64,000 nucleotides of DNA from Hoeflea sp. (GTDB taxonomy: Bacteria; Pseudomonadota; Alphaproteobacteria; Rhizobiales; Rhizobiaceae). The notes below the pieces were generated by a model that was given only the letters and a program-made list of their open reading frames with translations, made no database searches and was not told the origin of the DNA. Shown here piece after piece: positions 35,260 to 44,895 of this stretch (position 1 is its first letter; each line of letters opens with the position of its first letter). Made by a program: the position numbers and the translations under genes. The stretch is taken from assembly GCF_002733955.1 (NCBI RefSeq), contig NZ_NVXQ01000022.1, forward strand, positions 62,001-126,000, in the 5' to 3' direction.

Positions 35260-36024
35260 ATGACCCGTCGCCGCCGTATCTACGAAGGCAAGGCCAAGAT
35301 TTTGTATGAAGGCCCTGAACCAGGCACATTGATCCAGTTCTTCAAGGATGACGCGACCGCGTTCAACAAGAAGAAGCATGACGTGGTCGACGGCAAGGGC
35401 GTGCTCAACAACCGCATTTCCGAATACATCTTCACGCATCTCAACCGGATCGGCATTCCTACCCACTTCATCAAGCGCGTCAACATGCGCGAGCAGTTGA
35501 TCAAGGAAGTCGAGATCATCCCGCTGGAAGTGGTCGTGCGCAACATTGCCGCCGGCTCGCTGTCCAAGCGTCTGGGTATCGAGGAAGGCACTGTCCTGCC
35601 GCGCTCGATCATCGAATTCTACTACAAGGCCGATGCGCTCGACGACCCGATGGTCTCCGAAGAGCATGTGACAGCCTTTGGCTGGGCCAGCCCGCAGGAA
35701 ATCGACGACATCATGGCGCTTGCCATCCGCGTCAACGACTTCCTTTCCGGCCTGTTCCTCGGCGTCGGCATCCAGCTTGTCGATTTCAAGATCGAATGCG
35801 GCCGGCTGTTTGAAGGCGACATGATGCGCATCGTCGTCGCCGACGAGATCTCGCCCGATTCCTGCCGTTTGTGGGATATCAACACCAGCGAGAAATTCGA
35901 CAAGGACGTGTTCCGGCGCGACCTCGGCAGCCTGGTCGAAGCCTATCAGGAAGTCGCTCGCCGGCTTGGCATCATGAACGAGAACGAACCCAACCGCCCC
36001 ACCGGGCCGGTTCTGGTCAAGTAA
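35260..36024 (+). CDS. purC: SAICAR synthetase
   Basis: PurC joins CAIR and aspartate to give SAICAR, using ATP. The 254-residue protein starts [18 protein letters not shown] and shows KFKNDAT-type [12 protein letters not shown], the [14 protein letters not shown] signature near 88-101, and DFKIECGRL plus [13 protein letters not shown] near 188-210. Length is normal. It is the first gene of the purC-purS-purQ run, 18 bases before purS. Confidence 0.97.
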   Translation: MTRRRRIYEGKAKILYEGPEPGTLIQFFKDDATAFNKKKHDVVDGKGVLNNRISEYIFTHLNRIGIPTHFIKRVNMREQLIKEVEIIPLEVVVRNIAAGSLSKRLGIEEGTVLPRSIIEFYYKADALDDPMVSEEHVTAFGWASPQEIDDIMALAIRVNDFLSGLFLGVGIQLVDFKIECGRLFEGDMMRIVVADEISPDSCRLWDINTSEKFDKDVFRRDLGSLVEAYQEVARRLGIMNENEPNRPTGPVLVK

Positions 36025-36042
36025 ACGTCGGGAGTTCTTCGA

Positions 36043-36285
36043 ATGATCAAGGCACGCGTCACCGTGACACTCAAGAACGGCGTCCTCGACCCGCAAGGCA
36101 AGGCCATCGAGCACGCGCTCGGCGGTCTAGGCTTTTCCGGTGTCGATTCCATCCGCCAGGGCAAGGTCTTCGACGTGGTTCTTGAAACCTCGGACCGCGC
36201 TGCAGCCGAAGCCGAACTCAAGGCCATGGCCGAAAAACTGCTCGCCAACACGGTGATCGAGGATTACGCGGTCGAGGTGCTCTAA
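36043..36285 (+). CDS. purS: phosphoribosylformylglycinamidine synthase, PurS subunit
   Basis: PurS is the small bridging subunit of the three-part FGAM synthase (PurL-PurQ-PurS) found in alphaproteobacteria and Gram-positives. The 80-residue product starts MIKARVTVTLKNGVLDPQGK and has the GLGFSGVDSIRQGKVFDV stretch characteristic of the family. It sits 18 bases after purC and 3 bases before purQ. Confidence 0.96.
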   Translation: MIKARVTVTLKNGVLDPQGKAIEHALGGLGFSGVDSIRQGKVFDVVLETSDRAAAEAELKAMAEKLLANTVIEDYAVEVL

Positions 36286-36288
36286 GCC

Positions 36289-36963
36289 ATGAAAGCCGCA
36301 GTCATCCTGCTTCCCGGCCTCAATCGCGACCGCGACATGATCGCGGCCTTGACCCATATCTCGGGCGAGGCCCCGCTCACCATCTGGCAGACGGAAACCT
36401 CGATTCCCGATGACGTCGAGCTGATCGTCATCCCGGGCGGCTTTTCCTACGGCGACTACCTGCGCTGCGGCGCCATTGCCGCGCGCATGCCGGTGATGCA
36501 GGCGGTGCGCGAGAAGGCCGAAAAGGGCACCCGCGTCATCGGCGTCTGCAACGGCTTCCAGATCCTGCTCGAAAGCGGCCTGCTGCCCGGCGCGCTGATG
36601 CGCAACGCCTCGCTGAAATTCGTCTGTCGCGAAGTCAAGCTCGAAGTCGCCAACGCATCGACGGCGTTCACGCAAGGCTATAGTCAGGGCCAGATCCTGC
36701 GCTGCCCGGTCGCCCATCACGATGGCAACTACTTCACCGACGCCGACACGCTGGCCGAGATCGAAGCCAGCAACCAGGTCGCGTTCCGCTACACCGCCGA
36801 CACCAACCCGAACGGCTCGCTCAACAACATTGCCGGCATCGTCAACAAGGCAGGCAATGTGCTGGGCATGATGCCGCATCCGGAAAACCTGATCGAAGCA
36901 GCCCACGGCGGCTCAGATGGCCGCGCCCTGTTCGAATCCGCCCTCGGGCTTGTCGACGCCTGA
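36289..36963 (+). CDS. purQ: phosphoribosylformylglycinamidine synthase, glutaminase subunit
   Basis: PurQ hydrolyses glutamine and passes ammonia to PurL. The 224-residue class I amidotransferase has the nucleophile C87 in GVCNGFQIL, the oxyanion segment [11 protein letters not shown] near 49-59, and the His-Glu of the triad in MMPHPEN near 197. It starts 3 bases after purS. The partner purL follows after a small lipoprotein gene. Confidence 0.97.
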   Translation: MKAAVILLPGLNRDRDMIAALTHISGEAPLTIWQTETSIPDDVELIVIPGGFSYGDYLRCGAIAARMPVMQAVREKAEKGTRVIGVCNGFQILLESGLLPGALMRNASLKFVCREVKLEVANASTAFTQGYSQGQILRCPVAHHDGNYFTDADTLAEIEASNQVAFRYTADTNPNGSLNNIAGIVNKAGNVLGMMPHPENLIEAAHGGSDGRALFESALGLVDA

Positions 36964-37163
36964 GGCACTGGCCTGCTTCGCTGGTGAAGGGGTCTACCGC
37001 CCGGCCTCCATGCCCCGGCGCGCCCACTGCTTGAGAGAACAATCCGCACGGGCTCTGACCGTGGCCGGGCACATTACAAGCGTCTGGCCGGATCAGGAAT
37101 CGTGCTAATGCTCTATCCCTGTATCCATCCTGTTTGCTGCGCTTCTGGCGCCCGGAGATCCTG

Positions 37164-37541
37164 ATGAACCAGATTTCGTCGATGCTTGTTGCTGCTTCCG
37201 GGCTTGCCCTTGCCGCCTGTTCGCCCGCCGCCGGTCCGGCAGCCGGCGTCGGCTCCAATGCCGTGGCCGTGTCGACCCTGCAGAAGGTCAACAGCCAGGC
37301 CCATGCCTGCTGGCTGAAAGACAGCGCATTCGCCGAATACGGCATCGTCCCCGAGCTCGACACCACCAGCACGCCGCGGCTGCTGATCATCCCGCGCGGC
37401 AAGCCGCAATCCCTGCCCAAGGCGGTCATTGTCGCGAGTGCCGGCAACGCCCAGTTCTACGGTCCGCTCTCCACCTCGCCGCTTGCCGGCCGCATCAACA
37501 GCGACATTTCCCGCTGGGCATCGGGCGCAACCGGCTGCTGA
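37164..37541 (+). CDS. small putative lipoprotein encoded between purQ and purL
   Basis: A 125-residue exported protein. Residues 1-19 form a lipoprotein signal peptide with lipobox LALAAC (modified cysteine C19), followed by a Pro/Ala/Gly linker and a domain starting VNSQAHACWLKDSAFAEYGI. Three cysteines remain (C19, one in HACWL, one at the C-terminus). No named family recognised. The ATG at 37164 follows CGGAGATCCTG. Its place inside a purine operon is odd for an envelope protein; it has 200 bases of its own upstream sequence and may have its own promoter. Confidence 0.75.
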   Translation: MNQISSMLVAASGLALAACSPAAGPAAGVGSNAVAVSTLQKVNSQAHACWLKDSAFAEYGIVPELDTTSTPRLLIIPRGKPQSLPKAVIVASAGNAQFYGPLSTSPLAGRINSDISRWASGATGC

Positions 37542-37688
37542 TTGCCAGCCTGAGTGCAGCGCTGATGACTTCAACCGGTCCACAGTTTAGCGCTTTTATT
37601 CACCTCAAATCGCAATTTGAAGGTGCCAACGGACCCGCCATTGCGCTATAGCCTGCACCAAGCGCAGACAAGAAGGGCGACCACCGCC

Positions 37689-39920
37689 ATGAGCATCCCC
37701 AATATCATTCCCATCACCGAAGATCTTATCGCCGCGCACGGGCTCAAGCCCGAGGAGTACCAGCGCATTCTCGATCTGATCGGGCGTGAACCAAGCTTCA
37801 CCGAGTTGGGCATCTTCTCGGCGATGTGGAACGAGCACTGCTCCTACAAATCCTCGAAGAAATGGCTGCGCACGCTGCCCACCACCGGCCCGCGCGTGCT
37901 GCAGGGCCCCGGCGAGAATGCCGGTGTGGTCGATATCGGCGACGGCGACTGCGTGGTCTTCAAGATGGAAAGCCACAACCACCCGTCCTACATCGAGCCC
38001 TACCAGGGCGCTGCCACCGGCGTCGGCGGCATCCTGCGCGACGTCTTCACCATGGGCGCCCGCCCGATCGCAGCCATGAACGCGCTGCGCTTCGGTGAGC
38101 CCGATCACCCGAAAACCCGTCATCTGGTCTCCGGCGTCGTCGCCGGCGTCGGCGGCTACGGCAATTCCTTCGGCGTGCCGACAGTCGGCGGCGAGGTCGA
38201 GTTCGATCCGCGCTACAACGGCAATTGCCTGGTCAACGCGTTTGCGGCCGGCATCGCCAAGACCGACGCGATCTTCCTGTCCGAGGCCAAGGGCGTCGGC
38301 CTGCCGGTGGTCTATCTCGGCGCCAAGACCGGCCGTGACGGTGTCGGCGGCGCCACCATGGCCTCGGCCGAATTCGATGAATCCATCGAGGAAAAGCGCC
38401 CTACCGTCCAGGTCGGTGATCCGTTCACGGAAAAATGTCTGCTCGAGGCCTGCCTTGAGCTGATGCAGACCGGCGCCGTGATTGCCATTCAGGACATGGG
38501 CGCTGCCGGCCTCACCTGCTCGGCGGTCGAGATGGGCGCCAAGGGCGATCTCGGCATCGAGCTCAATCTCGACCAGGTGCCGGTGCGCGAAGAAAACATG
38601 AGCGCCTACGAGATGATGCTGTCGGAAAGCCAGGAGCGCATGCTCATGGTGCTCGAGCCTGAAAAGGAAGCCGAAGCCAAGGCGATCTTCGTCAAATGGG
38701 GCCTCGATTTCGCCATTGTCGGCAAGACCACCGATGATCTGCGTTTTCGCATCCTGCATCAGGGCGAGGAAGTCGCCAACCTGCCGATCAAGGAGCTGGG
38801 CGACGAAGCCCCCGAATATGACCGCGAATGGCGTGAGCTCGGCGGCTTGTCGCCGCTCGACATCGCCGAAGTCGAGGAGCCGGAAGACTATGGCCAGGCC
38901 CTGCTCGATCTGCTCGGCTCACCCAACAACGCCTCCAAGCGCTGGGTCTGGGAGCAGTATGACACGCTGATTCAGGGCAATTCACTGCAGATCCCCGGCG
39001 GCGATGCCGGCGTGGTCCGCGTCGAAGGCCACGACACCAAGGCGCTGGCCTTCTCGTCCGACGTGACACCGCGCTATGTCGAGGCCAACCCCTATGAGGG
39101 CGGCAAGCAGGCCGTCGCCGAGTGCTGGCGCAACCTCACTGCCACCGGCGCAGAACCGCTGGCCTCGACCGACAACCTCAATTTCGGCAATCCCGAACGC
39201 CCCGAGATCATGGGCCAGCTGGTGATGGCGATCCAGGGCATCGGCGAAGCCTGCACCGCGCTCGATTTCCCCATCGTTTCGGGCAATGTCTCGCTCTACA
39301 ACGAGACCAACGGCGAAGCGATCCTGCCGACACCGACCATCGGCGGCGTCGGCCTGATCGAGGACTGGTCCAACATGGCCCGCATCGGCGGCGCAAGCAC
39401 CGGCGACGCCGTCATCCTGATCGGCGGCGATTGCAGCCATCTCGGCCAGTCGGCCTGGATGCGCGACTGTCTTGGCCGGGCCGAAGGCGCCCCGCCATCC
39501 GTTGACCTGATGGAAGAACGCCGCAATGGCGACTTCGTCCGCTCCGCGATCCGCAACGGCCAGGTGACCTCCTGCCACGACATTTCCTCGGGCGGTCTGG
39601 CGGCAACCCTGGCAGAAATGGTCATGGCCTCCGATCTCGGCATGGACATCGATCTGTCCGGTTGCCACGGCCCGGCGCATGGCTTGCTGTTTGGCGAGGA
39701 CCAGGCGCGCTACGTCATCACCGTGCCGTCGGATCTCGCCAACTACATCATGGCCAGCGCAGAAGGCGCAGGCATTCCCTTCCGCCAACTCGGCGCCGTG
39801 TCCAGCGACAGCCTGAAGATCGATGGCCTGATGTCCATCCCCGTATCCACGTTGCGCGCCACCCATGAATCGTGGTTCCCTGCCTTCATGGACGTCCCCG
39901 AAGCCCTGGCCGCAGAATAA
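37689..39920 (+). CDS. purL: phosphoribosylformylglycinamidine synthase, large subunit
   Basis: PurL is the ATP-dependent synthase that converts FGAR to FGAM with ammonia from PurQ. The 743-residue product is the short form that needs PurS and PurQ. Visible: [12 protein letters not shown] near 50, KMESHNHPS near 93, [16 protein letters not shown] near 112, and the internally repeated PurM-like fold with a second half from about 430. I start at the ATG at 37689 ([12 protein letters not shown]); an upstream in-frame stretch from 37617 is not conserved. Confidence 0.97.
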   Translation: MSIPNIIPITEDLIAAHGLKPEEYQRILDLIGREPSFTELGIFSAMWNEHCSYKSSKKWLRTLPTTGPRVLQGPGENAGVVDIGDGDCVVFKMESHNHPSYIEPYQGAATGVGGILRDVFTMGARPIAAMNALRFGEPDHPKTRHLVSGVVAGVGGYGNSFGVPTVGGEVEFDPRYNGNCLVNAFAAGIAKTDAIFLSEAKGVGLPVVYLGAKTGRDGVGGATMASAEFDESIEEKRPTVQVGDPFTEKCLLEACLELMQTGAVIAIQDMGAAGLTCSAVEMGAKGDLGIELNLDQVPVREENMSAYEMMLSESQERMLMVLEPEKEAEAKAIFVKWGLDFAIVGKTTDDLRFRILHQGEEVANLPIKELGDEAPEYDREWRELGGLSPLDIAEVEEPEDYGQALLDLLGSPNNASKRWVWEQYDTLIQGNSLQIPGGDAGVVRVEGHDTKALAFSSDVTPRYVEANPYEGGKQAVAECWRNLTATGAEPLASTDNLNFGNPERPEIMGQLVMAIQGIGEACTALDFPIVSGNVSLYNETNGEAILPTPTIGGVGLIEDWSNMARIGGASTGDAVILIGGDCSHLGQSAWMRDCLGRAEGAPPSVDLMEERRNGDFVRSAIRNGQVTSCHDISSGGLAATLAEMVMASDLGMDIDLSGCHGPAHGLLFGEDQARYVITVPSDLANYIMASAEGAGIPFRQLGAVSSDSLKIDGLMSIPVSTLRATHESWFPAFMDVPEALAAE

Positions 39921-39940
39921 CCCAATCAGGAGCCTACCCC

Positions 39941-40174
39941 ATGCCAATGAATGCTGGCGATATCGAAAAACTCATCAAGACCGGGATTCCTGACGCTCAG
40001 GTCACCATCCGCGACCTCGCCGGTGACGGCGACCACTACGCGGCCGAAGTCGTCTCCGAGAGCTTCCGCGGCAAGAGCCGGGTGCAGCAGCATCAGATGG
40101 TCTACAACGCGCTCGAAGGCAACATGGGCGGCGTCCTGCATGCCCTGGCGCTACAGACCAGCGTGCCGGAATAA
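39941..40174 (+). CDS. BolA family protein
   Basis: A 77-residue BolA-like protein: MPMNAGDIEKLIKTGIPDAQ, then DGDHYAAEVVSESFRGKSRVQQHQMVY, in which the conserved FxGKSRVxQHQ stretch and its histidine are intact. Short BolA (BolA2/BolA-like) proteins form heterocomplexes with CGFS monothiol glutaredoxins sharing a 2Fe-2S cluster. A CGFS glutaredoxin gene is 1 kb downstream on the same strand, the usual alphaproteobacterial neighbourhood. The ATG at 39941 follows CAGGAGCCTACC, 20 bases after purL. Confidence 0.94.
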   Translation: MPMNAGDIEKLIKTGIPDAQVTIRDLAGDGDHYAAEVVSESFRGKSRVQQHQMVYNALEGNMGGVLHALALQTSVPE

Positions 40175-40207
40175 CGGCACCTGAGAGCCGGTGGGCCTCC
40201 GCCGGCC

Positions 40208-41047
40208 TCAGCCCTCGAACTTATCAAACACGGCGACAATCGGCCCGGCCGGTTCGCCCGCATCGATCTCCATCTGCACGCCCCAGGCGAGACTGGAGAC
40301 CGCGCCGTCGAAGAACAGCGCGTTCTCGCACGCCGCGACATCCCGAAACAGGCGCGCGAAGGAGCCGAGGCTCACCTTGTCGCGGGTGATCGCCAGCACG
40401 ATGCTGCCATCGGCCCGCATACCGACGCCGTTGCGGATATATTTGGATGTCCCGTCGGGCAGGAACCGCGGGTGGATATCCCCGTCGATCAGCAGCATCG
40501 GCCCCGATTGAGTGGCAAATTCCGGCGCGATCCCCGCCGCCCGGTAGGCTTCCGTCTCCATCACCCCGGCGGTGCCGTCCTTGCGGGTAAAGAACACGCC
40601 ATTGGGCTTGAGAAAGAAATTGCCGAACCCGTCATCCGCGTTGAGCGGGGAGAGTTCAGTTCCGTCCTCGACATAGAGCCCCACTGGCGTCATGTCGGCG
40701 TGGTACATCCCGGCATTCATGGCCAGGACCGGCACCCGGCCAGCCGCCGCAAGTGCTGTCACCGCTTTCTTGACACGGCCAAGCACCTCGCCATCGGGCC
40801 CGCGATAGACCAGCCTGATGTCGTGAGCGTTTGGGTCAACCGTGCACAGCACCGCACGTGCGCCCTCGAATACCGTCTCTTCGCAGATATCGGGCTTGTT
40901 CGCCATAATCATGCTCCCCGGTTCATCTTGCGCCTGCCGTGCGGGTAGAACGGGCGTTGGGTCAGGCACCACCATGCTCCATGCCGCCCACACTCCGGCC
41001 ACGGCCAGCACGATCAGGACAAAATAACCGGCGCGATGCATCCTCAT
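40208..41047 (-). CDS. phosphodiester glycosidase (NAGPA/DUF2233) family protein
   Basis: A 279-residue exported or membrane-anchored protein: hydrophobic N-terminal helix 7-27 (YFVLIVLAVAGVWAAWSM), then a NAGPA-type domain with VLAMNAGMYHADMTPVGLYV near 110, FFLKPNGVFFT near 145, and ATQSGPMLLIDGDIHPRF near 180. The family removes GlcNAc phosphodiester groups in eukaryotes and may trim cell-wall or capsule sugars in bacteria; the substrate here is unknown. It lies in the opposite direction, between bolA and grxD. Confidence 0.87.
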   Translation of the reverse strand: MRMHRAGYFVLIVLAVAGVWAAWSMVVPDPTPVLPARQAQDEPGSMIMANKPDICEETVFEGARAVLCTVDPNAHDIRLVYRGPDGEVLGRVKKAVTALAAAGRVPVLAMNAGMYHADMTPVGLYVEDGTELSPLNADDGFGNFFLKPNGVFFTRKDGTAGVMETEAYRAAGIAPEFATQSGPMLLIDGDIHPRFLPDGTSKYIRNGVGMRADGSIVLAITRDKVSLGSFARLFRDVAACENALFFDGAVSSLAWGVQMEIDAGEPAGPIVAVFDKFEG

Positions 41048-41093
41048 CCGATCACTTATAGAGCGCGCCTTCTTGTCTTGTCATGCCCGGCAC

Positions 41094-41110
41094 GTTATCT
41101 GAGGGATAAC
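41094..41110. promoter_or_regulatory. inverted repeat upstream of grxD
   Basis: GTTATC-TGAGG-GATAAC has perfect 6-base arms with a 5-base centre, 36 bases before the grxD ATG. It does not match the RirA or Irr consensus elements I know. Possibly a regulator site. Confidence 0.35.
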
Positions 41111-41146
41111 AAATATCGTGGCCACACGCTCTGAAAGGATCCAACG

Positions 41147-41479
41147 ATGTCCGGCATCAATGATTTCATCGACAATGAAGTGAAGAACAACGACGTGGTG
41201 CTGTTCATGAAGGGCACACCGCAGTTTCCACAGTGCGGTTTCTCGGGCCAGGTCGTCCAGATCCTCGATTACCTTGGCGTGCCCTACAAGGGCGTCAACG
41301 TTCTGGCAGACGATTCCTTGCGCAACGGCATCAAGGAATATTCCAACTGGCCGACCATCCCGCAGCTCTACGTCAAGGGCGAGTTCATCGGCGGTTGCGA
41401 CATCATCCGCGAGATGTTCCAGTCAAGCGAGCTGCAGCAGCACATGACCGACGCAGGCGTTCCGGTCAAAGCGGCCTGA
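41147..41479 (+). CDS. grxD: monothiol glutaredoxin, CGFS type
   Basis: A 110-residue CGFS glutaredoxin. The active-site motif C30-G-F-S33 sits in [16 protein letters not shown]; the glutathione-binding stretch [20 protein letters not shown] follows near 69-88. These proteins carry glutathione-ligated 2Fe-2S clusters and pass them on, often together with BolA, whose gene is upstream. The ATG at 41147 follows GAAAGGATCCAACG. A terminator lies after the stop. Confidence 0.97.
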   Translation: MSGINDFIDNEVKNNDVVLFMKGTPQFPQCGFSGQVVQILDYLGVPYKGVNVLADDSLRNGIKEYSNWPTIPQLYVKGEFIGGCDIIREMFQSSELQQHMTDAGVPVKAA

Positions 41480-41503
41480 ACCTGATCAGACAATGACACG
41501 GCA

Positions 41504-41530
41504 AGAGGCGGATTTTCCGCCTCTTTTCGT
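41504..41530 (+). terminator. rho-independent terminator of grxD
   Basis: Nine-base-pair stem AAGAGGCGG/CCGCCTCTT with a 5-base loop ATTTT, followed by TTCGTTT. Confidence 0.85.
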
Positions 41531-41595
41531 TTCAGAAGCCTGCAAGATCCGACTATCCTGAACCTGACCAGACCAAGACGACTGGAGACGCAAAC

Positions 41596-42078
41596 ATGAC
41601 CTGGACCATCTATCTCTCGGGCGAAATCCACACAGACTGGCGCGAACAGATCGCAGCCGGCGCGACACAGGCAAGCCTGCCGGTCAGGTTCAACGCGCCC
41701 GTGACCCATCACGAAGCCTCCGACGATGTCGGCGTCGCCATCCTTGGCGCCGAACCGAACAAGTTCTGGCACGACCACAAGGGTGCCCAGATCAACGCCA
41801 TCCGCACCCGCACGCTGATTGAAAAGGCGGACATTGTCGTCGTCCGCTTCGGCGAGAAGTACAAGCAGTGGAACGCGGCCTTTGACGCAGGCTTCGCCGC
41901 AGCCCTCGGCAAGCCGCTGATCATCCTGCACCAGGACGAACACGCCCACGCGCTCAAGGAAGTCGACGCCGCGGCCCTGGCCGTTGCCAAGACGCCGGAC
42001 CAGGTTGTCGCCATTCTCAGCTACGTCATCAACGGCGAATTGACCGGCTACACCGAGGCGCAGGACGCCGCGCAATGA
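41596..42078 (+). CDS. YtoQ family protein
   Basis: A 160-residue protein matching the YtoQ family: MTWTIYLSGEIHTDWREQI, then APVTHHEASDDVGVAILG and EKADIVVVRFGEKYKQWNAAFDAG. The fold is related to nucleoside 2-deoxyribosyltransferases, but the biochemical role is not established. It overlaps the start of the next gene by four bases (ATGA), so the pair is coupled. Confidence 0.87.
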   Translation: MTWTIYLSGEIHTDWREQIAAGATQASLPVRFNAPVTHHEASDDVGVAILGAEPNKFWHDHKGAQINAIRTRTLIEKADIVVVRFGEKYKQWNAAFDAGFAAALGKPLIILHQDEHAHALKEVDAAALAVAKTPDQVVAILSYVINGELTGYTEAQDAAQ

Positions 42079-42788
42079 GTGAAACTGCCTATTCCGGCTT
42101 CGGTGACAAGGCCCTGCCCTTTCTCAAGGCTTTGGGCTTTCACCAGAACCGGGAATGGTTTCATGACAACAAGTCCATCTTCGAGGAACACCTCAACGAG
42201 CCGCGCGGACGACTGGTAGACGCTCTGGCTGAACGCCTCGCGGCCAAGAAGATCCCGCTCACCTGCAATCGCAAGACCTCAACCTTCCGAATTAATCGCG
42301 ACGTCCGGTTTGCCAAGGCAAAGCATCCCTACAACACCCATGTCAGCGCAGTGATCACCCGTTCCGGCACCAAGAAGGACCAGGGGCTGCTCTATTTCCA
42401 TGTCTCGCCGGACGAGTGTTATCTCTCGGTCGGGTTCTATGCGATGGAATCCGATGAGCTGCGCGCCTTCCGCGAGGCCATCATCGCGCGCAAGGCCCAG
42501 TTCGATGCAGCGCTGAAGCCGCTTCTCGATCTCGGTTTCGCCTTCGACCATGACAACAGCCTCAAGCGCACCCCGCGCGGGTTTGAGGCTGTCACCGACC
42601 CCGACCTGCTGGACCTGCTACGGCTCAGGCACCTGACCCTGTCGCGCCGTTTTGCCGAGCAGAGACTGCATGGCACGGCCCTGCTTGATGACCTGACTGA
42701 ACTCGCCGAAGCCGCACAGCCATTCCTCAGCTTCGGCTGGCGCGTCATCGACCCGGTCCGCGCCGCCCGCGAAGAAGCCAATCAGTAG
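42075..42788 (+). CDS. DUF2461 (TIGR02453) family protein
   Basis: A 237-residue protein of the DUF2461 family: LPFLKALGFHQNREWFHDNK near the start, then RDVRFAKAKHPYNTHVSAVI (about 75-95) and YFHVSPDECYLSVGFYAMES (about 112-131). The function of the family is unknown. It is translationally coupled to the ytoQ-like gene and followed, 14 bases later, by a DUF1176 gene, so all three may be one transcript. Confidence 0.87.
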   Translation: MSETAYSGFGDKALPFLKALGFHQNREWFHDNKSIFEEHLNEPRGRLVDALAERLAAKKIPLTCNRKTSTFRINRDVRFAKAKHPYNTHVSAVITRSGTKKDQGLLYFHVSPDECYLSVGFYAMESDELRAFREAIIARKAQFDAALKPLLDLGFAFDHDNSLKRTPRGFEAVTDPDLLDLLRLRHLTLSRRFAEQRLHGTALLDDLTELAEAAQPFLSFGWRVIDPVRAAREEANQ

Positions 42789-42802
42789 GAAAGACCGCCA
42801 CA

Positions 42803-43822
42803 ATGCCCCTGAAAACCCTGTGTGGCCTGCTGGCTGTTGTCGCCGTGCTTCTGCCGGTTCACGCCGCAGCGGACGATGCCAACGAGATCGATCTCAAGCT
42901 CTTCGGCGAAAATGTCATCCGGGGCTGGAACGGCTGCCGCTTTGGCCTCTGGCAGAAGAACCGCAATCCGACCGAAGATCGCTATGCCTATGTCTTCTTC
43001 GCACCAATTCCGGATGGCGAGGCCCTGCCGGCCTGGGTCAAGATCGGTGACGATGTCATCGAGGTATCCCAACGCGACATCGGCGCGGCCGACACCGGCA
43101 TGCTCGAGCCGTTCCGGCTTTACCGGGATTTGGACAACGATCTTACCGTGATGATGGAGATCTTCGAGCAGGCCCGCACCGATCAGGGCATCGAGATAGC
43201 CGATGCGCGCCTGACCTTCGTGCAGGATGACAGGTTCCCGTTTGCGATAAGTGTCAAGGGATTGAACGGCTGCCCGGGCGCGTCCGTTGAGGCAAGCGGC
43301 TCTGCCGCTGGTTCCGACGACGCCATCAGGCTTGGCGCGCCGGTCGGCTTTGACAGCCTCGACAGGGTTCCGGCGCCAGTCTTGGGCGCCATCGCCACAG
43401 ATGCGGCCGAATGCGAGCCGGAAACGACCGCAGGCTATTCCACCGCTTACGCGATTTCCGACGAGATGACGCTGTGGCAGGTTCCCTGCAATCTCTACGC
43501 CACCCACGGGTCGAGCGTGTTTGCCGTCAGTTGGTCCTTCCACCCCGACCACGCAACCGTGCTGCTGTTTCCCGCGCCGCCGAGCATGAACCTGCCCGAT
43601 TACGCCGGCCTGATGAATGCCACGGTCGACCCGGCATCCGGCACCGTTACCTCCTATTCGCTCGACAGCAGCGGCGATTGCGGCTCGTTCGACAAGTTCC
43701 AGCTAAGCCTGGCCGAGGGCGAGACCGTGGAGTTCAGACTGCTCGAATTCCGCGAGAAAACTGTCTGCGATGGTGTCGAGACCGATCCGGCAGATTTTCC
43801 GCTCGTCTACCAGAGCCGCTGA
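42803..43822 (+). CDS. secreted DUF1176 family protein
   Basis: A 339-residue exported protein: signal peptide 1-23 (LCGLLAVVAVLLPVHAAA, cleavage near AAADD), then a beta-rich region and, in the C-terminal half, the DUF1176 pattern YAISDEMTLWQVPCNLYATHGSS, with paired cysteines around ECEPE/VPCN and SSGDCGSF/KTVCDG. The family is periplasmic and of unknown function. It lies in parallel, 14 bases after the DUF2461 gene. Confidence 0.75.
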   Translation: MPLKTLCGLLAVVAVLLPVHAAADDANEIDLKLFGENVIRGWNGCRFGLWQKNRNPTEDRYAYVFFAPIPDGEALPAWVKIGDDVIEVSQRDIGAADTGMLEPFRLYRDLDNDLTVMMEIFEQARTDQGIEIADARLTFVQDDRFPFAISVKGLNGCPGASVEASGSAAGSDDAIRLGAPVGFDSLDRVPAPVLGAIATDAAECEPETTAGYSTAYAISDEMTLWQVPCNLYATHGSSVFAVSWSFHPDHATVLLFPAPPSMNLPDYAGLMNATVDPASGTVTSYSLDSSGDCGSFDKFQLSLAEGETVEFRLLEFREKTVCDGVETDPADFPLVYQSR

Positions 43823-43848
43823 CACCGCGGCTTGCCGCAATCCCGGAT

Positions 43849-44895
43849 CTAGCGGGTTGCAACTGGCGCAACCTCGATCGCGGCTCCGACCGTCGCCGAT
43901 CTGGTCATGGCATCAATCAGCGCATGCACTTTCAAGGCCTCGCGGCCCGTCACCAGCGGGGCGCGCTGCTCCCGGATCGCTGTTGCAAAATCGGCGATCA
44001 AGGCCTTGTGCCAGTCACAAGGAAACGCCATCGGATCAGCGCCACCGCCGGTGGTTGCCGGCTCATCAACCTGCTCCGTGCGTCCGTCACGCCAGACCAC
44101 CTCCAGGGTTCCTCCACGCAATGTCGCCGTCGCCAGCGGGCCGTCCAGCACAATGCTCTCTGTGCCGCCGGGATAGGTCACCGTCGTCGCCACGATCGAG
44201 CCAACCGCACCTGATGCAAAACGCACCCCGGCTGTGGCGAAGTCCTCGGCCTCCAGCCTGTGCAGCGCCGTCGTGGCAGTAAAGGCCTGCACCATCTCTG
44301 CGGGTCCCGTCAGGCTCAGCGTCAGGTCCAGCACGTGGATCGCCTGGCTGATCAGAACCCCGCCCCCGTCCCGCGCAAAAGTGCCCCGCCCCGGCTGATC
44401 GTAATAGGCCTGGTCGCGCCACCACGGCACCTCGACCCGCACCAGAGCGATATCGCCCAGTTCACCGGCTTGAACCAGAGCCTTCAGCCGCATCGCCCCG
44501 GCCCGAAACCGGTGCTGCAGCACGATGCCCAGATGCACCTGATGGCGTTCGCAGAGTGCGACAATGTTTTCGGCCGCTGACAAGGTGCGCTCGATCGGCT
44601 TTTCCATCAGGATGTGTTTGCCGGCACGCGCCATCATCTCGACGATTTCAAGCCGCTGGTCCGGCGGCGTCGTGACCAGCACGCCGTCAATGCCGGGATC
44701 GCCGGCAATCTGCTCGAGACTGTCGAAAACACGGCAGCCTTCCTGACCGGCCACGACCTCGGCCTTGGCACGCGTGCGGTTGTAGACCCCGGCCAGATCG
44801 GCAGGACAGGACGGGTCCCGCAACGCCTCCAGATGTGGCCTGGTCGCCATGCCAAGCCCGATCAGCGCAAGCCGAACCGGTTTGTTGTTGTCCAC
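43849..44895 (-). CDS. Gfo/Idh/MocA family NAD(P)-dependent oxidoreductase
   Basis: A 348-residue two-domain dehydrogenase. The N-terminal Rossmann fold starts VRLALIGLGMATRPHLEAL, followed by the TPPDQR and LMEKPIERTL motifs (EKP at about 98-100), and the C-terminal sheet domain carries GVLISQAIHVLDL, with the histidine used as acid/base in the family. Members act on sugars, inositols or amino sugars; the substrate is not readable here. It is divergent from the Bcr/CflA gene across 412 bases. Confidence 0.9.
   Translation of the reverse strand: MDNNKPVRLALIGLGMATRPHLEALRDPSCPADLAGVYNRTRAKAEVVAGQEGCRVFDSLEQIAGDPGIDGVLVTTPPDQRLEIVEMMARAGKHILMEKPIERTLSAAENIVALCERHQVHLGIVLQHRFRAGAMRLKALVQAGELGDIALVRVEVPWWRDQAYYDQPGRGTFARDGGGVLISQAIHVLDLTLSLTGPAEMVQAFTATTALHRLEAEDFATAGVRFASGAVGSIVATTVTYPGGTESIVLDGPLATATLRGGTLEVVWRDGRTEQVDEPATTGGGADPMAFPCDWHKALIADFATAIREQRAPLVTGREALKVHALIDAMTRSATVGAAIEVAPVATR

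Noticed and set aside
40180-40207. GC-rich hairpin between bolA and the phosphodiester glycosidase gene as terminator
   Set aside because: Pairing needs a bulge and there is no T tail in either direction.
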